DNA from: Sphagnum magellanicum
Taxonomy: Eukaryota > Streptophyta > Sphagnopsida > Sphagnales > Sphagnaceae
DNA length: 64,000 nucleotides
NCBI GenBank assembly: GCA_021904315.1
Contig: CM038917.1
Span: 7,920,041 to 7,984,040 of the forward strand
Direction of reading: 5' to 3'
The position numbers and the translations under genes were made by a program. Position 1 is the stretch's first letter; each line of letters starts with the position of its first letter. Positions 61,396 to 64,000 of this stretch are shown piece by piece. The notes beneath the pieces are model-generated. The model did no database searches. It saw nothing but the letters and a program-made list of their open reading frames with translations, and was not told the DNA's origin.

Positions 61396-63047
61396 TAGAT
61401 AACATAGAAGAGGAAGATTCAGATGGAGATGAGTTAGTCAAGGTAGCCAATCAGCCAGAGGAGACTGCACAAGTTGCTAGACAGGAGCTGCAAACTCAGC
61501 AACACGATGTGCAGTTGATTCATGATGAGGATGCTGGAGCAGGTCAAGAAGAAGAAATTCTGCTGCGTCCTGTAGAAGTTTCGCTTAATTATGGAACTTG
61601 AAGACAATCTAGACCAAGTGCATGGATCAGCCACAAGAGCTTCAATATCACATGTGCAGATGAAGAAGCCAACTTCTGTTTCAGACCTTTACAAGTTTTT
61701 TGTGGATCATAAGCACAAGGGAGGGCTCAAGTTCAGGATCTAAATCTCCATGGGCCTTTGACTTAAACTGTCTGTACGAGGAGCAAGAGGAAGACTGCCG
61801 ACCCCATTCACGACAGGTAGATTTCAGGTCTGGAAACCTACATGTATCAACTTTCTGTCCCTCAAGACGTGAATATTGTGGGGTGTCTACACGAGCAGCA
61901 TCAAGTGAAAGCACCTAACAGCTGATGCATTCTGAGCATTCACAAAAGTGGGTAGAGCAGCAGCAACCTGACCACTCACTGGAAGACCTTTTTGCTAGCT
62001 TTTCCAGCAGTTCTGTCCTGGAAATTGGAGATTACCAGGCAGGTGTAGAAGGATCTTGGTTTTCTATGTCATCAAGTCACAGGGAAGAGTTGGCATTGTC
62101 TAATGAGATTGACGTTCATGAACAGTTCTGGGGTTCAGAGGCAATTAGTGGGTTGTCTCATCAGCAACAATTTATGGATCTGGTAACAGAAGACCTTGAA
62201 TATCTTACTGCCAAACCTTCTAGTGAAGGATTTCAAGAAGTTTTTGGCAACTTTGTTGAGAATGGTCCATCCTCGTGGTGTTCAGATTCCACATAGTCTG
62301 GTGAGCATTGGCCTATACATCTAGAGAGCCATGAATTCCTCAGTCAAAGGTATTCCAGTGCGCAGGCTGATCTGTTTGAGGCTTTCTCACAGCAAGATGC
62401 TCTTGAGGAGGAAGAGGGAGATACAGGATTGTTACTTGATGACATGGCTTGTTTCTCAGTTGTCACTTCTCAAGTGTCATCAGGTGTAACATCATCAGCA
62501 ACATCTGTCCCGCTTATGACAGTTGCTGGATCTGACAGTGACCCTTTCAAGGACCTGTTTGTAGATGAGCTGCAAGACCCTCTTTTCCCAGCAATAATGA
62601 TCTGTTCATGTCACTGTCGTCTGAAATCGTCAGAGCAGGCAAGGAGCCACTGATATCTCACGGCCATCTGTCTCTGATCCGGATCCTTTAGAGCTACTTT
62701 CTGCAAACCAAGCAATGGCATTGGGAACCTATGGTTTTCCCGAAATTCTCTGCATACTGGGGACTTCTTCTCATTTCCTTCCCTTGTTGTTCCCCAAGCA
62801 GCAGCTGTAGCACAGGGATTACGACTTGAGCCTACAAGGCTTCCTGAACTGCTTTGGGACAGTGACAGCTATGGTTCAGGGTCTCCATCAACCACACGTG
62901 CCCCAGATTCTCAGTATACAGGAGATGTCTCTTCCGATGTGAGCTTTGAGGGGGATGCTGCATCTCCATTCTGTTCTTTGGAACCAGTGAGATTGGATCC
63001 TGGTGCATCATTGATGGAGGGTATGGGCCTGGTCGATCCTCTAGAAT
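61396..63047 (+). pseudogene. Decayed coding region for an acidic, serine-rich protein
   Basis: I do not recognise the protein. One frame stays protein-like from about 61700 to 62653 (LEDLFASFSSSSVLEIGDY, QQFMDLVTEDLEYL, DLFEAFSQQDALEEEEGD, SDSDPFKDLFVDELQDP) but is cut by TAA at 61916 and TAG at 62294. Both stops would be glutamine codons before a C-to-T change. From about 62580 the coherent text moves to other frames (SNNDLFMSLSSEIVRAGKEP, then SVSDPDPLELL, then PELLWDSDSYGSGSPSTT.. to a stop at 63047). Composition is constant (D, E, S, L, Q) through all segments, which random frames would not show. No introns are evident, so a retrocopy or an old single-exon gene are both possible. An upstream frame (61368-61601, EEEDSDGDELVKV) may belong to it but begins inside a repeat. 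Confidence 0.5.
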
Positions 63048-64000
63048 GAGGCGATGATCTGGTACAGCGTATAAGTGTGCTCAATATTGTCAGTCTCTCT
63101 GATAGAACTTCCAATTTGCATTGTTTATATCTGTGTTGCGACAGGCATTCTGGATCTGCTGTGAGTACTGTTATTTGTTCTGGTGCTGAGTCAAACCCAT
63201 GTGCTCTTGAGATCACTCCTAGAACTTTCTACTCAGATTTTTGGTTGTTGGGTTCTATGATACTACAGATTATGGTCTGTTTGTGCTCACTGTTTGTTAG
63301 GATGCCACACCTCCTCAAATGTTCTGTGGGAAGAAGCTACAATTGTCTTAGACCTTGCCTTATGTTTGAACTCTATTCCAGTTGAGTCTCTTTTCTCAGT
63401 GCTGCACGACATCTGACTGCTGCTGAAGTGGGAGGCATATTGTGGGGTCACATCAACTGAATTACATGTATGGATCCTTACTGAAGCTGTTTCATTCCAT
63501 GGAGATTTCCCCTCATTGTTTCTGCTGGCCTCGCAGATGCATAACAAGGCCACATTCAATGAGGTGAAGCTTTAGTGGCCTAAAGTAAAGTGAGTTTTCT
63601 TCTTCTCTACATCAAGCTTTATTCTAGGTATGTTGCAGAACAGGTGTTAGCCTTCTACCTTTGTATACTTACTGCAAGAGGGATTGTGCATTACCTCTGG
63701 TAGGAAGGATTGTCATTCTAAAACTTTGGACCTGAACATGACAGTGACTTATGAGCATGAGCCAATCTATGAGCATCATCTCTAAACAAGTGTATAAATT
63801 TAAGCTAAAACTTTTGGGTTTCTTTTGATCTCCAATTACAATGTACCCCTTTGAGTCATGTTGCTATCCATTGCCTATCCTGCTTGTATCAATGTATGAG
63901 AGGGGATTTTGCTTGCCTAGTTTGGAATATTGCCCAAAGAGTAATGACATTACACTCTTTGAATTTTAAGATTTTGGGTTTGGAACTATACTATCCTTCT
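63048..64000. other. Right-end sequence without a supported gene
   Basis: Short frames on both strands (63077-63385 plus, 63287-63559 minus) overlap each other and show no family motif. The composition is like a 3' flank. The window ends here, so a gene continuing beyond 64000 cannot be excluded. Confidence 0.4.

Overview
This window looks like nuclear DNA of a land plant. It carries an R2R3-MYB of the MYB80 (anther/tapetum) type, a plant vacuolar-sorting RMR protein (PA domain, one membrane helix, RING-H2) and a plant-type TRAP-alpha. All three have many GT-AG introns. Genes are sparse, the spacers are AT-rich, and short non-autonomous repeats, foldbacks, minisatellites and microsatellites are abundant. 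The species cannot be named from the sequence. The low gene density and unusual C-termini would fit a seed-free plant such as a fern, but that is a guess.

Layout. 1-3.3 kb: repeat-rich spacer with two nested or adjacent hairpins. 3.3-4.45 kb (-): an unrecognised secreted or membrane protein whose frame is broken by one base. 4.9-13.3 kb: AT-rich spacer with a duplicated MITE-like block, a ~1 kb foldback and a copy of a GGTTCTGG-rich dispersed repeat. 13.69-16.56 kb (+): RMR gene, four exons. 16.6-23.7 kb: spacer with a 65-bp satellite, a 51-bp tandem repeat, a perfect 18-bp hairpin and a cruciform-like element. 24.08-24.70 kb (+): three exons of a TFIIB-like gene with a 2-bp frameshift. 26.64-29.54 kb (-): one long single-exon gene (749 codons) whose 3' end, stop codon included, is tandemly duplicated. 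30-50 kb: AT-rich repeat spacer with no gene I can support. 50.14-54.86 kb (-): MYB80-like gene, five exons, 573 aa. 58.08-60.87 kb (-): TRAP-alpha gene, at least nine exons. 61.4-63.05 kb (+): a decayed coding region with in-frame stops.

The intact genes do not form one pathway. RMR and TRAP-alpha both act in the secretory system, but this is probably coincidence. MYB80-type factors act in tapetum and pollen or spore wall development in angiosperms. I found no operon-like system, CRISPR array, RNA gene or reverse transcriptase/transposase domain. The most unusual material is the repeat content: a palindrome family built on TAGCCAAATTTGGCTA found at seven or eight places, a TA-flanked MITE family with AGCATCTCCA ends, a pair of inverted ~270-bp copies 11 kb apart, and the stop-codon-bearing tandem duplication at the end of the 749-codon gene. 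Exon boundaries were chosen by eye from GT/AG sites, reading phase and remembered family sequences.
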